Assembly: GCA_002256425.1 (NCBI GenBank)
Contig: NKIZ01000001.1
Coordinates: 3,259,001 to 3,323,000 of the forward strand
Source of the DNA: Alphaproteobacteria bacterium PA2
GTDB taxonomy: Bacteria > Pseudomonadota > Alphaproteobacteria > Caulobacterales > Caulobacteraceae
Direction: 5' to 3'
Length of the DNA: 64,000 nucleotides
The notes under the pieces are model-generated. The model was not told the DNA's origin. It did not search any database and worked only from the letters and a program-made list of their open reading frames with translations. Made by a program: the position numbers and the translations under genes. This document shows positions 1 through 9,147 of this stretch, in pieces. Each line of letters begins with the position of its first letter. The stretch's first letter is position 1.

Positions 1-272
1 TGTTCGCCATGGCCGTGGCGATCTTCCTGGGCTCCATGTTGCGGACAGCTGACCGTCGTCTCCTGGCCATTGGTCTGGGCCTGGTCATGGGCGGCGCCAT
101 CGGCAACGCCATCGACCGGATCCGATTCGGCGCCGTGGTGGATTTCTTCGACGCCACCAGCCTGATGTTTCCGTGGATCTTCAATCTGGCCGACAGCGCC
201 ATAACCATCGGCGTGATCTTCCTGCTGCTGGATTCCCTGCTTCACAAACCGGACGCACCCGGGGCGGACTGA
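1..272 (+). CDS. lspA: Lipoprotein signal peptidase (signal peptidase II), C-terminal part
   Basis: Inner-membrane aspartyl protease that cleaves the signal peptide of diacylated prolipoproteins. The reading frame is open at the left edge, so only the last ~90 residues are present; the true start lies outside the window. The two conserved LspA blocks are visible: GNAIDRIRFGAVVDFFD, where the VVD Asp matches the first catalytic residue, and FNLADSAITIGV, where the Asp of NLAD matches the second. Hydrophobic helices flank both. A short polar tail (HKPDAPGAD) ends the protein. The next gene in the same direction encodes a lipoprotein that would be an LspA substrate, about 90 bases downstream. 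Family assignment is secure. Confidence 0.93.
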   Translation, partial: FAMAVAIFLGSMLRTADRRLLAIGLGLVMGGAIGNAIDRIRFGAVVDFFDATSLMFPWIFNLADSAITIGVIFLLLDSLLHKPDAPGAD

Positions 273-362
273 GCCCCCGCTCGAAAGCGTTGGCGTCGGC
301 TCTGGTTTGCGCTATCCCATCTGCATCCCGGCCGGGGGCGGTCAAATGGAGCTATTGCGTTC

Positions 363-920
363 ATGCGTCTGAACCAAGTGATCATCGCCACCGCCATCAT
401 GGGTGCTGTCGGCCTCGCCGGTTGCGCCTCGGGAAAGCAGGCCCTGGGCATGGCCAAGGTCGTCCCAGATGAATTCCGCGTTGTCTCGAAGGCCCCGCTG
501 GTGGTGCCGCCGGACTACGCCCTGCGCCCACCGGCTCCTGGCGAGCCCCGCCCGCAGGAACTGCAGCCGGAAAGCGCCGCCCGCACCGCCCTGCTGGGCC
601 GCCGTCAGGCCGAAGACCGTTCCGGCGGTGAAGCCCTTCTGGTGACCAAGGCTGGCGCCGACAAGGCCGATCCCCTGATCCGCTTCGTCGTCGACGACGA
701 GAATGGCGACATCTCCCACAAGGACAGATCCTTCTCGGACAAGGTCATGTTCTGGAAGAAGGGACAGCAGGCCCCGCTGGTTTCGGCCGCCGACGGCGAC
801 AATGTGCCCGCACCCATCGACCCGGCCGCTGAAGACGCAAAGATCAAGGCCCTGATCGGCGACAAGCCGGTGATCATCGCCCGCGAGAAGTCCAGCCGGT
901 TCAAGCTGCCGGGCCTCTAG
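363..920 (+). CDS. bamF: BamF-like lipoprotein (DUF3035), outer-membrane assembly
   Basis: 185-residue lipoprotein. An N-terminal hydrophobic signal ends in the lipobox LAGC (Cys about residue 21), so it should be lipidated and sent to the outer membrane. It is followed by VVPDEFRVVSKAPLVVPPDYALRPP, a segment resembling the conserved N-terminal motif shared by BamC and the alphaproteobacterial BamF. The rest is low-complexity and charged. From family knowledge, BamF is an accessory lipoprotein of the Caulobacter beta-barrel assembly (BAM) complex and corresponds to DUF3035. It sits just downstream of lspA in the same direction. DUF3035 membership is likely; the BamF role is inferred from that motif. 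Confidence 0.72.
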   Translation: MRLNQVIIATAIMGAVGLAGCASGKQALGMAKVVPDEFRVVSKAPLVVPPDYALRPPAPGEPRPQELQPESAARTALLGRRQAEDRSGGEALLVTKAGADKADPLIRFVVDDENGDISHKDRSFSDKVMFWKKGQQAPLVSAADGDNVPAPIDPAAEDAKIKALIGDKPVIIAREKSSRFKLPGL

Positions 921-929
921 GGGTCAGGG

Positions 930-1883
930 CTAGTCCTCGCCGGGGGTCTTCACAACAAATCCGGCTGATCTCAACCTGTCCAGCACGCCCCCCTGTGAAA
1001 GCAGGGGGCGCAACTGCACCACCGCTATGGCGTGACCCGGCGTTTTCAGGGCGGCTGTGATGTCGGCGACCATGTCGCCCTTCACGCGGCCATCAAAAGC
1101 CAGGGCGCCCGGTGTCGCGGCGAGACAGCGCTCATAGGTGCGTTCCGCGGCCAGGGCGCCCATGACGTCGCCGTCCGCCCAGGCGCGGGAAGCCGCCAGG
1201 ACGCCGCCGGGGCCCTCCTCCACGTCCTGAATGGCCTCATCCAGACAGGTCTGTCCGGCGGACTGCGGCGTCTTGGCGATCTGGCCCAGCAGGGGGCCGA
1301 GGTCGTAGGCCCTCTGCACCACCCGCACCTTGCTGCGCCGGGCCAGGTAGGCGATCAGCTTGGTGGGGTCTGTGGTGGTCAGGCCGGTCTTGTCGCGATA
1401 GTCATTGATCAGGGTCAGCCCCGCCGCCAGCGGATGGCGGATCTTGTAGTGGTCGGCGGGCTGGCCGACCTTTGTTCTGGCCGCCACAAACCGTGACCGG
1501 GCGGCGCCCTCCAGACCCTCTTCAAAGGGCTTGCTGGACTTGAGCCTCAGATAGCTGAAGGCCGCGCCTGGCGCGCCGGCCAGACGAACCTTCAGTCCAT
1601 TGAAAGGCAGAATGACCTGCGTGGCCCCCTGCAGGCGCCGGTCGAAGATTACAGTGTTCCAGGCCTGACGCTTGGGGGCGATGGACGGCGTACCCAGGAC
1701 ATAGACCGTGGTGTCCCCGTCCATGACCCGCCACCAGGCTGGCCCCGGCAGGCGGGCGGTCACTACCAGTTCCTCCACAAGGGTGGCGTCTGGGTCGACC
1801 GGCTGCAGGTCGACCTGGGCCCTGGCGGCCGAGCTCAGGGTAAGGGCCAGGGCAAGGCTGGCCACAAATACCGTCCGGGTCAT
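930..1883 (-). CDS. TraB/GumN family protein, exported
   Basis: 317 residues with a clear signal peptide (MTRTVFVASLALALTLSSAARAQ). The mature part begins with PGPAWWRVMDGDTTVYVLGT, matching the start of TraB/GumN proteins (substrate is-it-a-metallopeptidase fold, related to Tiki), where a W-x-V/I-x-DGD-x-x-x-Y-x-LGT segment is typical. The C-terminal GHAIAVVQLRPLLSQGGVLDRLRSAGF block also fits: in this family a region near G-x-x-F/V-A-V-x-A-x-HL-x-G-x-x-G-x-x-x-x-L-x-x-x-G is common. Here HL is replaced by RP, and the usual GxxH His of the first block is not obvious, so catalysis may be lost. It converges on bamF, with 9 bases between the stops. Substrate unknown. Confidence 0.75.
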   Translation of the reverse strand: MTRTVFVASLALALTLSSAARAQVDLQPVDPDATLVEELVVTARLPGPAWWRVMDGDTTVYVLGTPSIAPKRQAWNTVIFDRRLQGATQVILPFNGLKVRLAGAPGAAFSYLRLKSSKPFEEGLEGAARSRFVAARTKVGQPADHYKIRHPLAAGLTLINDYRDKTGLTTTDPTKLIAYLARRSKVRVVQRAYDLGPLLGQIAKTPQSAGQTCLDEAIQDVEEGPGGVLAASRAWADGDVMGALAAERTYERCLAATPGALAFDGRVKGDMVADITAALKTPGHAIAVVQLRPLLSQGGVLDRLRSAGFVVKTPGED

Positions 1884-1926
1884 GGGTCACCTTTTCATCT
1901 GGCGCGTCCGCTGTCTGGAATCGTCC

Positions 1927-2040
1927 TAGAGCGCGTTCCCTTTAGACGGAATCGTCTAAAGGGTAAAACTGCGCTCTGATTCAAAGGCTTAGGGCACGCT
2001 TGTCGCGATAACCGGTTCCCACTTATCGCGGCGGGCCCTA
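1927..2040. repeat. CerM-like composite palindromic repeat, copy 1
   Basis: Two neighbouring imperfect palindromes joined by a short linker. Part A (1927-1977) has outer arms AGAGCGC/GCGCTCT and an inner 11-bp stem CCCTTTAGACG/CGTCTAAAGGG. Part B (1990-2040) has outer arms TAGGGC/GCCCTA and an inner stem CGCGATAA/TTATCGCG around CCGGTTCCCAC. The linker starts with GATTC, a GANTC site for the CcrM methyltransferase; another GAATC lies in the loop of part A. A second copy with the same order lies at 14474-14589. Size, paired stems and the GANTC site match my memory of the CerM repeat of Caulobacter. It sits between the TraB-like gene and mutL and ends 25 bases before mutL. Confidence 0.8.
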
Positions 2041-2065
2041 TAGTGCGGCGAAAGTCGGACACAAC

Positions 2066-3904
2066 ATGCCCATTCGTCGCCTTCCCCCGGAAACCGTCAA
2101 CCGCATCGCCGCCGGCGAAGTGGTGGAGCGGCCCGCCAGTGCGGTCAAGGAACTGGTGGAGAACGCCCTGGACGCAGGGGCGAAGCATGTCGAGGTCCAG
2201 GCTGACGGCGGCGGTCTGTCGCGGATCCTGGTGGCGGATGATGGCGCGGGCCTGGGCCCCGAAGACCTGCCCCTGGCGGTAGAGCGGCACGCCACCTCCA
2301 AGCTCGGCCCGGACGCCGCCGGCGAATATGACCTGCTGAACATCTTCACCCTGGGCTTTCGGGGCGAGGCCCTGCCCTCCATCGGATCTGTCGCCCGGCT
2401 CACAATAGCTTCCAGAGCCCGCGGAGCGGCGGACGCCTTCATGATCCAGGTGGATGGCGGCGCGGTCTCCAGAGTGGCTCCCGCGGCCTTTCCTGGCCCC
2501 CACGGCGCCCGGGTCGAGGTGCGCGACCTGTTCTACGCCACCCCCGCCCGACTGAAATTCATGAAGTCCGAGCGGACTGAGTCCCAGGCCATTGTCGAAG
2601 AGATCAAGCGGCAGGCCATGGCCCATGAGGATGTCGCCTTCAGCCTCGACATTGACGGACGCCGCACCCTGCGCCTGCCAGCAGAGGCCAAGGGCCCCGA
2701 CGGACGACTGGCGCGCCTGTCAGCCATTATGGGGCGGGACTTTTCCGACAACGCCCTGGCGGTGGATTATGTCCGCGACGGCGTGGCCCTCTCGGGCTTT
2801 GCGGGCCTGCCCACCCTGAACCGGGGCAATGCCGCCCACCAGTACCTGTTCGTCAATGGCCGGCCGGTCCGGGACCGGCTGCTGCAGGGCGCCCTGCGCG
2901 GCGCCTATGCCGATTTCCTGGCCCGGGACCGCCATCCCCTGGTCGCCATCTATCTGGACCTCGATCCCAATCAGGTGGACGTGAATGTTCACCCGGCCAA
3001 GGCAGAGGTCCGGTTCCGTGATCCGGCCCTGGTAAGGGGTCTGATCGTCGGCGGACTGCGACATACCCTGGCCGGCGCAGGCCACAGGGCCTCGACCTCG
3101 GTGGCCGACGACGTCCTTTCCCATGCCCGTCCCGGCTATGGCTTTGCCCCACAGGGTCCATCTCCCCAGGGCTTTTCGGCCTACGCCATGGGGGGCTGGC
3201 AGACCGTGAGCCCCCAGGGCCGGGCAGCAGACCTGCCGGGCCTGAGCGAAGTGTCCGCCCGAGCCGAGCCGGCTCCGGGGGGTTTTGCCGAAGCCGGGGC
3301 GCCGACGCCCTTCGACCCGATCGACTTTCCCCTGGGCGCCGCCCGGGCACAGGTCCACGAGACCTATATCGTTGCCCAGACCCGGGACGGGATGATCCTT
3401 GTGGATCAGCACGCGGCCCATGAGCGTCTGGTCTATGAGCGCATGAAGGTCGAAATGGCCCAGGGGGGCGTTACCCGTCAGGTCCTGCTCCTGCCCGAAG
3501 TTGTCGAGCTTGATCCGGCTGAAGCTGAACGTGTCGCCGAACGGGCCGATGAACTGGCGGCCCTGGGCCTGATTATTGAACCCTTCGGCCCTGGCGCCCT
3601 GCTGGTCAGGGAAACTCCGGCCTTGCTGGGCGAGACCGACGTTCGGGGCCTCGTCCGGGACATTGCTGACGATCTTGCCGAGAACGGGCAGGCCCTGGCC
3701 CTCAAGGAACGGCTGGAAGACGTCTGTTCCACCATGGCCTGCCACGGCTCGGTCCGGGCCGGTCGGCGGCTGACGGCCACGGAAATGAACGCCCTGCTGA
3801 GGGAGATGGAGGCCACCCCCCACTCAGGCCAGTGCAACCATGGCCGCCCCACCTATGTGGAACTCAAGCTCGCCGACATCGAGCGCCTGTTCGGCCGCCG
3901 CTAG
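2066..3904 (+). CDS. mutL: DNA mismatch repair protein MutL
   Basis: 612 residues, full length. The N-terminal GHKL ATPase shows its motifs in order: E in [11 protein letters not shown] (motif I), DDGAGL (II), RHATSKL, and [16 protein letters not shown] (III). A Pro/Gly-rich linker (about residues 340-425) leads to the C-terminal dimerisation and endonuclease domain. That domain carries [12 protein letters not shown] (the DQHA-x2-E-x4-E nuclease motif), ACHGSVRAG, and QCNHGRPT, a variant of the CPHGRP motif with Asn for Pro. These features indicate a nicking MutL, as expected in bacteria without MutH. The stop overlaps the convergent MerR gene by four bases (CTAG shared at 3901-3904). Confidence 0.97.
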   Translation: MPIRRLPPETVNRIAAGEVVERPASAVKELVENALDAGAKHVEVQADGGGLSRILVADDGAGLGPEDLPLAVERHATSKLGPDAAGEYDLLNIFTLGFRGEALPSIGSVARLTIASRARGAADAFMIQVDGGAVSRVAPAAFPGPHGARVEVRDLFYATPARLKFMKSERTESQAIVEEIKRQAMAHEDVAFSLDIDGRRTLRLPAEAKGPDGRLARLSAIMGRDFSDNALAVDYVRDGVALSGFAGLPTLNRGNAAHQYLFVNGRPVRDRLLQGALRGAYADFLARDRHPLVAIYLDLDPNQVDVNVHPAKAEVRFRDPALVRGLIVGGLRHTLAGAGHRASTSVADDVLSHARPGYGFAPQGPSPQGFSAYAMGGWQTVSPQGRAADLPGLSEVSARAEPAPGGFAEAGAPTPFDPIDFPLGAARAQVHETYIVAQTRDGMILVDQHAAHERLVYERMKVEMAQGGVTRQVLLLPEVVELDPAEAERVAERADELAALGLIIEPFGPGALLVRETPALLGETDVRGLVRDIADDLAENGQALALKERLEDVCSTMACHGSVRAGRRLTATEMNALLREMEATPHSGQCNHGRPTYVELKLADIERLFGRR

Positions 3905-4674
3905 GTCAGACTGCGTTCGGCATAAGCCGTCATGGCCAGACCGAGATATTCCGTCAGACCCTCTGCCCGACCTTCATAACGGGCCCTGAACTCTGGATGC
4001 TCGGCATAGAGGGCGGCAAGGCCGATGAAGGCCTCCCGATCCGGCGGACGCTTCCAGGCGCGAGCGACCCAGGCATGCAGCCGCCCGGCAATGGCCCGCG
4101 CCGCCTCTGAATCGGCAGGCAAGCCATTCGTCAGGGCAGACGCCATGTCGGCTTCGATCTGGTCGACCTCGGCCTGGGCGGCGACGTGATCGGACTGTTT
4201 CCAGTCCTTCATCCTGGCCTTCGAACCTTCGATTTCGGCCTTCACTCCCTGGCCATAGCGCTTCTCGAGCCAGGCCTCGTGCTCGGCCTGCTTTTTGGGG
4301 TCAAAGCCCCGATAGAGATCCCTGCTACTCACGTCCGCGTCTCCCTTGAGTTGGGCGAGGGTGCGGTCCACGGTTTCCAGCAGGACCTGATAGCGGAGGG
4401 CTTCCGCCGCCAGATGGTCCCTGTGGGTCTGCAGGGCCGATGCCGGATCAAACGCCGGGTCATCCAGGATCCTGCCGATCGCGCTGAGCGAAATGCCCAT
4501 CTCACGGTGCAGCATGATCTGCTGCAGGCGCAGAAGGGCCTGACGTCCGTAATACCGATAGCCATTCTCGCCCACATGGTCGGGTTTGAGCAGGCCGATC
4601 TCATCATAATGATGCAGGGCCCGGACCGAGACGCCGGACATCCGGGAAGTCTCGCTGACGGTGTGGAAGGTCAT
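3901..4674 (-). CDS. MerR-family regulator with TipAS ligand-binding domain
   Basis: 257 residues. Residues 1-70 form a MerR winged-helix DNA-binding domain ([27 protein letters not shown], then NGYRYYG). A coiled-coil dimerisation helix follows, and then a C-terminal all-helical TipAS-type domain of about 130 residues, which in TipA-like activators traps thiopeptides or other hydrophobic drugs. I chose the ATG at 4674 because MerR proteins begin within a few residues of this helix; an upstream start at 4719 would add 15 unconserved residues. Such regulators usually act on a distorted promoter spacer. No drug exporter is adjacent, so the target is unknown. It precedes rsmD's stop by about 60 bases on the opposite side. 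Confidence 0.9.
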   Translation of the reverse strand: MTFHTVSETSRMSGVSVRALHHYDEIGLLKPDHVGENGYRYYGRQALLRLQQIMLHREMGISLSAIGRILDDPAFDPASALQTHRDHLAAEALRYQVLLETVDRTLAQLKGDADVSSRDLYRGFDPKKQAEHEAWLEKRYGQGVKAEIEGSKARMKDWKQSDHVAAQAEVDQIEADMASALTNGLPADSEAARAIAGRLHAWVARAWKRPPDREAFIGLAALYAEHPEFRARYEGRAEGLTEYLGLAMTAYAERSLT

Positions 4675-4731
4675 GGCCAACCTCGCTTCTAGTAACGAGA
4701 CCGGACCATCAGGGCTCACACAGGGTGAGGG

Positions 4732-5298
4732 TCAAGGCCGGTAGGCCAGAAAATGCACCCGGGCGGCGCCATAGTCGCGCACATCCAGCGCCTCGAAGCC
4801 GGCGACCTGGAAATCGGGTTCCGAAACACCCCGTTCGAAGACAATGATGGCCTTCGGCTCCAGCCAGCCGCCGTCGGCGAGCGAGCGCAGGGCCTGTTCG
4901 CCCAGGCCCTTTGCATAGGGAGGGTCCAGGAAGGCGATGTTGAATGCCGAACCGTCCGCTGCAGGCTTTGGCCCGAGGGCGGTGGCGTCCCTGCGATGGA
5001 CCCGGGTCTGACCGAACAGGCTGAAGGCGTCGACATTCTCACGAATGGCGCCCCGGGCGTTTTCATCGGTCTCGACGAACAGGCAGAAGGCCGCGCCCCT
5101 GGAGATGGCTTCGAAACCAAGGGCGCCGGATCCTGCAAAGACATCCATGACCCGCGCGCCGTCCAGGTCGGGGCCCCAGGCGGCGTGTTCGAGAATGTTG
5201 AAGATGGCCTGCCGAGCCCGGTCGGATGTGGGGCGGGTGGCCGAACCCTCCGGAGCGGAGATAGCCTTGCCCTTCAGGGACCCTGAAACAATGCGCAT
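4732..5298 (-). CDS. rsmD: 16S rRNA (guanine966-N2)-methyltransferase RsmD
   Basis: 188 residues. Starts MRIVSGSLKGKAISAP, the typical RsmD N-terminus, followed by TRPTSDRARQAIFNIL, the SAM-binding DVFAGSGALGFEAISRG and the catalytic LDPPYAKG motif (N6/N2-MTase DPPY). It methylates G966 of 16S rRNA in the 30S subunit. The frame stays open for 60 codons upstream, but that stretch is Arg/Pro/Gln-rich and unconserved, so the ATG at 5298 is preferred. It lies 22 bases downstream of rluB on the same strand, so the two ribosome-modification genes are probably cotranscribed. Confidence 0.95.
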   Translation of the reverse strand: MRIVSGSLKGKAISAPEGSATRPTSDRARQAIFNILEHAAWGPDLDGARVMDVFAGSGALGFEAISRGAAFCLFVETDENARGAIRENVDAFSLFGQTRVHRRDATALGPKPAADGSAFNIAFLDPPYAKGLGEQALRSLADGGWLEPKAIIVFERGVSEPDFQVAGFEALDVRDYGAARVHFLAYRP

Positions 5299-5320
5299 GT
5301 CAGAACTCGCTTGTGACCGA

Positions 5321-6487
5321 TCAGCGGCGCTTTGGGCCGCCCTTTGGCGGAGGGCCCGGGCGACGGGCTGGCGCGCCCTTTGTTGGCGCAGCTGAGGCGG
5401 GTCGATCCCCGGGCTTGGAGGTCGACGGACGGGCTGATCCTGGACTCTTGGGCCCTTCCCCCGTCCGGTTCCGGCCAATGACAGCAGGACCTGGCTTGGA
5501 CGGGCGGGACTTGGTCGGATGACCGGTCTTGGGTTTGGCCTTTGCCCAGCCAGCCTTGTACTCCTTTTTCACGGGAACCACCGGCAGGGATGGGTCGCGC
5601 AGGGACACGGTCTTGGCGCCGGGCCCGACCCGCCTTTGCGACCCGGAAGGCAGGGGCGCCGAGCGCCACTGGGTCTTGTCGCCTGTGGGCAGGTTTTCGG
5701 GATCGATGTAGGCGGCCAGCTGCTCGCGGATGACCCGGGGCCCGACTTCCTCTACCGCGCCCACCGGCAGGGTGGCCAGGGCATAGGGGCCGTAGGAGAG
5801 GCGGATCAGCCGGTTGACCTTCAGGCCCAGGGATTCAAGGACCCGGCGGACTTCCCGGTTCTTGCCTTCGGCCAGGGTCAGGGTGATCCAGAGGTTCGAG
5901 CCGGACGGGCCGTCCTTGGCCTTGTCGAGAATGGCCTCAATGGCGCCATAGCGGACGCCCTCAACCGTGACGCCGTCCTTCAGCTTGTCCAGGCGTTCCT
6001 GGGTGACCCGGCCGTGCGCGCGGGCGCGATAGCGACGGATCAGGGCGGTGGAGGGCAGCTCCAGCGCACGGGCAAGGCCGCCGTCATTGGTCAGCAGCAG
6101 CAGGCCCTCGGTATTGAGGTCCAGGCGTCCGATGGAAATCAGTCGGGGCAGGCCCGGCGGCAGGGCGTCAAAGACTGTCGGCCTGCCCTGGGGGTCGCTG
6201 TGGCTGGTCACCAGGCCTACGGGCTTGTGATAGCGGAACAGGCGGGTGGGCTCGGCGTCAGCCACCACTTCCCCGTCCAGGGTGACAATGTCATTGGGGC
6301 CAACCTTGACGGCCGGACTGGTGAGGACACGGCCGTTCAGGGCCACGCGGCCAGCCTCGATAAGGCGCTCGACCTCGCGCCTGGAAGCGACACCGGCTCG
6401 CGCCAGGGACTTGGCTATGCGCTCACCGCCAGCTTCGGGGGATTGACCCGAAGGCGCGTCAGGGGTTCGTAGGGGATCGTGGACCAT
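5321..6487 (-). CDS. rluB: 23S rRNA pseudouridine synthase RluB-type, with basic C-terminal tail
   Basis: About 388 residues. An N-terminal S4 RNA-binding domain (RIAKSLARAGVASRREVERLIEAG) is followed by the RsuA/RluB/E/F catalytic domain with YHKPVGLVTS, SIGRLDLNTEGLLLLTNDG (catalytic Asp in GRLD), and EGKNREVRRVLESLGL. The last ~120 residues are a Pro/Lys/Arg-rich, probably disordered tail, a frequent addition in alphaproteobacterial RluB. The ATG at 6487 is preferred over one at 6526. Either way the 5' end overlaps the divergent tadA start, so both promoters must lie inside the neighbouring coding region or very close to it. RluB versus another member of the RsuA family is by resemblance only. 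Confidence 0.9.
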   Translation of the reverse strand: MVHDPLRTPDAPSGQSPEAGGERIAKSLARAGVASRREVERLIEAGRVALNGRVLTSPAVKVGPNDIVTLDGEVVADAEPTRLFRYHKPVGLVTSHSDPQGRPTVFDALPPGLPRLISIGRLDLNTEGLLLLTNDGGLARALELPSTALIRRYRARAHGRVTQERLDKLKDGVTVEGVRYGAIEAILDKAKDGPSGSNLWITLTLAEGKNREVRRVLESLGLKVNRLIRLSYGPYALATLPVGAVEEVGPRVIREQLAAYIDPENLPTGDKTQWRSAPLPSGSQRRVGPGAKTVSLRDPSLPVVPVKKEYKAGWAKAKPKTGHPTKSRPSKPGPAVIGRNRTGEGPKSPGSARPSTSKPGDRPASAAPTKGAPARRPGPPPKGGPKRR

Positions 6488-6937
6488 GATCAACTTACCA
6501 TGCGCATCGCCCTGCAGGCGGCGCAAGACGCCGCTGCAAATGGCGAGGCGCCTATCGGAGCCGTCGTGGTCGATCCGACCACGGGAGAAGTGGTGTCTAT
6601 AGGGTCAAATCGGCCAATCGCCGACCATGATCCCACGGCCCACGCAGAAATTGTCGCCCTACGGGAGGCCGCCCGGAAGCTGGGCAATTACCGCCTGACA
6701 GACCTGACCCTCTTCGTCACGCTCGAGCCCTGCGCCATGTGCGCCGGGGCCATCAGTCACGCGCGGATCGGAAGACTGGTCTTTGGCGCCGAAGACGCCA
6801 AGGGCGGGGCGGTGGTGAATGGTCCGAAGTTCTTCGAACAATCCACCTGCCACTGGCGCCCCACAGTGGAGAGCGGCGTCCTGGCGGAAGAAAGCTCAAG
6901 CCTGCTGAAAAGCTTCTTCCGCGCCCGCCGCAAGTGA
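6479..6937 (+). CDS. tadA: tRNA adenosine(34) deaminase TadA
   Basis: 152 residues. Zinc-dependent cytidine-deaminase fold: HAEIVALREAA (His ligand and catalytic Glu) and PCAMCAGAI (the two Cys ligands), plus NYRLTDLTLFVTLEPC, typical of TadA. It converts A34 to inosine in tRNA-Arg(ACG). The likely start is GTG at 6479, giving VDHDQLTMRIALQAAQDAA, which aligns with other TadA N-termini; an in-frame ATG at 6500 is an alternative. Its start overlaps the divergent rluB start. It is followed 2 bases later by the end of the convergent dienelactone hydrolase gene. Confidence 0.95.
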   Translation: MDHDQLTMRIALQAAQDAAANGEAPIGAVVVDPTTGEVVSIGSNRPIADHDPTAHAEIVALREAARKLGNYRLTDLTLFVTLEPCAMCAGAISHARIGRLVFGAEDAKGGAVVNGPKFFEQSTCHWRPTVESGVLAEESSSLLKSFFRARRK

Positions 6938-6939
6938 GC

Positions 6940-7791
6940 CTAGACGAGCGCCCCCTTGTAGAGCGCGAGCAGTTCGCCCCAGGCCTTTTCTGCGGCGACC
7001 TGATTGTAGATGGCTGAACCCGGCACGCACCAGCCGTGCATGGCGTCGGAATAGACCTCGATCTTGGCCGAACCCTTTACCGCTTCAAAGGCCGCCTTCA
7101 GGGCGTCCTTGGCGGTGGGCTGGGCCTTGTCGTCATTGGCCGCGACGCCGAAATAGAACTGGGCCTTGATCTTCGGGACCAGCAGGTGCGGGCTGTCGGC
7201 CTTGTCGGTCACCAGACCGCCGCCGTGAAATGAGCCGCCAGCGCCAACACGGGCAGGAAGCGCCGCCGCCGTCTGCATGGTCATGGGACCGCCCATGCAA
7301 TAGCCCTGCACACCGACCTTGGCCTTCCTGTTGGTGACCTTCTGGGCGTCCAGATAGGCGACGAGAGTTGTGGCGTCCCGGGCTACGGCGTCCGGCGTCA
7401 GGGGTGCGCGGATCACGGCCAGTTTGGCGCGGTCATCAGCGTTTCCGAAGTCGAAGGGCCCGGTAAAGACCGGCGCCGGTCTTGACCGGTAGAAGGGATT
7501 GGGGACAAGAACCACATAGCCCTGGGCCGCCAGCCGCTTGCCCATGTCCCTGAAGGCCGGGCGCAGACCAAGCGCATCCGGCCAGATCAGCACGGCCGGC
7601 CACTTGCCCTTGCCCATCGGGTGATAGAGGGCGGCGTCGCAATTACCATCCGCCGTCTTGATGGTGACGTCAGCCTCGACGACTTCGGCAGCCTGGGCCT
7701 CACCCGCCATGGCGACAACGGTGGTGGCGCCGGACAGGGCGGCGAAATCCCGGCGGGAAAGGTTGGGGGCGCTCAGATCGTCGGCGGCCAT
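6940..7791 (-). CDS. Dienelactone hydrolase family protein with Tat-type signal
   Basis: 283 residues, alpha/beta hydrolase. The N-terminus has a twin-arginine signal (NLSRRDFAALSGATTVVAMAGEAQA), so export of a folded enzyme to the periplasm is likely. The nucleophile motif is GYCMGGPM with Cys instead of Ser, as in dienelactone hydrolases; the acid is likely in VAANDD and the His is in DAMHGW. Substrate is unknown: most members hydrolyse lactones or esters, and few have been tested. It is transcribed away from the aminotransferase region with no close operon partner. Confidence 0.88.
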   Translation of the reverse strand: MAADDLSAPNLSRRDFAALSGATTVVAMAGEAQAAEVVEADVTIKTADGNCDAALYHPMGKGKWPAVLIWPDALGLRPAFRDMGKRLAAQGYVVLVPNPFYRSRPAPVFTGPFDFGNADDRAKLAVIRAPLTPDAVARDATTLVAYLDAQKVTNRKAKVGVQGYCMGGPMTMQTAAALPARVGAGGSFHGGGLVTDKADSPHLLVPKIKAQFYFGVAANDDKAQPTAKDALKAAFEAVKGSAKIEVYSDAMHGWCVPGSAIYNQVAAEKAWGELLALYKGALV

Positions 7792-7888
7792 GGGTCAGCT
7801 CCGGAAGAAGGTGAAAATCCGGGAGACTATCGCCCAGCCGTCAGCGACCGGCAACCGGGGCGTGACGACGCGCCAGCCCGCGATGAAT

Positions 7889-9061
7889 TCAGGCCAGGCT
7901 GGCGCTCATGGCCGCCAGGGCGGCCTTGCTGTCAGCCTTGAAGCCCTGGGCCTCGAGCGCTTCACAAAGCGCCGTCAGGCAGATCCGCACATGCCAGGGC
8001 GTGGCCGAAGCGCCCATGAGACCGATCCGCCAGACCTTGCCCTTGAGCGGGCCCAGGCCAGCGCCCAGCTCCAGGTCCCACTTTTCGAGGACGTAATTGC
8101 GGACAGCCGCCTCATCGACTCCATCGGGAACCAGGATGGTGTTGAGCTGGGGCAGACGATACTGGGGCGCCACCAGGAATTTCAGTCCTGCGGCCTCAAT
8201 GCCGGCGGCAAGGGCTTCATGGGTGCGGGCGTGGCGGACCTGGACGGCCTGCTGACCCTCTTCGAAGATCGCCACAAGGCTCTCATGCAGACCATAGAGG
8301 GCGTTGATCGGCGCGGTGTGGTGATAGGTGCGTCCGCCCTCCCCGCCCCAATAGCTCATCAGCAGGTTGAAATCGCAAAGCCAGTTCCGGACCTTGGTCT
8401 TGCGGGCTGTGATGGCCGCCTGGGCCCGCTGGGACAGGGCGATGGGCGACAGGCCGGGAGGGGCCGAGAGGCATTTCTGGGTGCCGGAGTAGACCGCGTC
8501 GGCATCCCAGGCCGCCACGTCCACAGGAATGCCGCCAAGGGAGGTCACGCAGTCGACAATGGACAGGGCGCCATACTTGCGGGCCAGGGCGCAGAGGGTG
8601 GCCGCATCGGAGCGGACGCCCGTTGAGGTCTCGGCATGAACGAAGGCCAGAACCTTGACGGGGCCTGCAGACTTCAGGGCCTCTTCCACCACCGCCGGGT
8701 CAACAGGATGGCCCCATTCGAACTCGACCTTGGTCACCTCGGCGCCGGCCCGGTCGGCCATGTCGGCCATGCGGCCGCCAAAGGCGCCGTTGATGGCGAT
8801 CACCGCCCGGTCGCCGGGCTCGAGCAGGTTCATGATGGCCGCTTCCATGCCCGCCGTTCCGGGCGCCGGCAGGGGGACGCAGGCATGGTCCGGTGCATTG
8901 AACAGCCGGGCCAGGGCGCCCTTGATCTCTTCCATCAGCAACTGGAACTGCGGATCCAGGTGACCAATGGTCGGTCGCGCCAGGGCGGCCAGCACCCGGG
9001 GGCTGACATCCGAAGGACCCGGTCCCATCAGTATGCGGCGCGGCGGCTGGAAGCTTTGCAT
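7889..9061 (-). CDS. Class V aminotransferase (alanine/serine-glyoxylate type)
   Basis: 390 residues, PLP-dependent fold type I. It begins PPRRILMGPGPSDVSPRVL, the usual start of alanine-glyoxylate and serine-glyoxylate aminotransferases. Other family marks are GTAGMEAAIMNLLEPGD, VHAETSTGV, SIVDCVTSLGGIPVDV (PLP-binding Asp), SGTQKCLSAPPGLSP (the Schiff-base Lys), and HHTAPINALYGL. It likely uses glyoxylate as amino acceptor with alanine or serine as donor; the donor cannot be told from the sequence. A stand-alone gene, with 97 bases to the next upstream-region gene. Confidence 0.9.
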   Translation of the reverse strand: MQSFQPPRRILMGPGPSDVSPRVLAALARPTIGHLDPQFQLLMEEIKGALARLFNAPDHACVPLPAPGTAGMEAAIMNLLEPGDRAVIAINGAFGGRMADMADRAGAEVTKVEFEWGHPVDPAVVEEALKSAGPVKVLAFVHAETSTGVRSDAATLCALARKYGALSIVDCVTSLGGIPVDVAAWDADAVYSGTQKCLSAPPGLSPIALSQRAQAAITARKTKVRNWLCDFNLLMSYWGGEGGRTYHHTAPINALYGLHESLVAIFEEGQQAVQVRHARTHEALAAGIEAAGLKFLVAPQYRLPQLNTILVPDGVDEAAVRNYVLEKWDLELGAGLGPLKGKVWRIGLMGASATPWHVRICLTALCEALEAQGFKADSKAALAAMSASLA

Positions 9062-9147
9062 GGTCGTCCCTGTCGGAAAAAGCGTCTCTGGAAATGCGGC
9101 CCCTTCTCCCTTTGCAGAGGGCGAATGACAAGTGGCCGGTGATTTAA

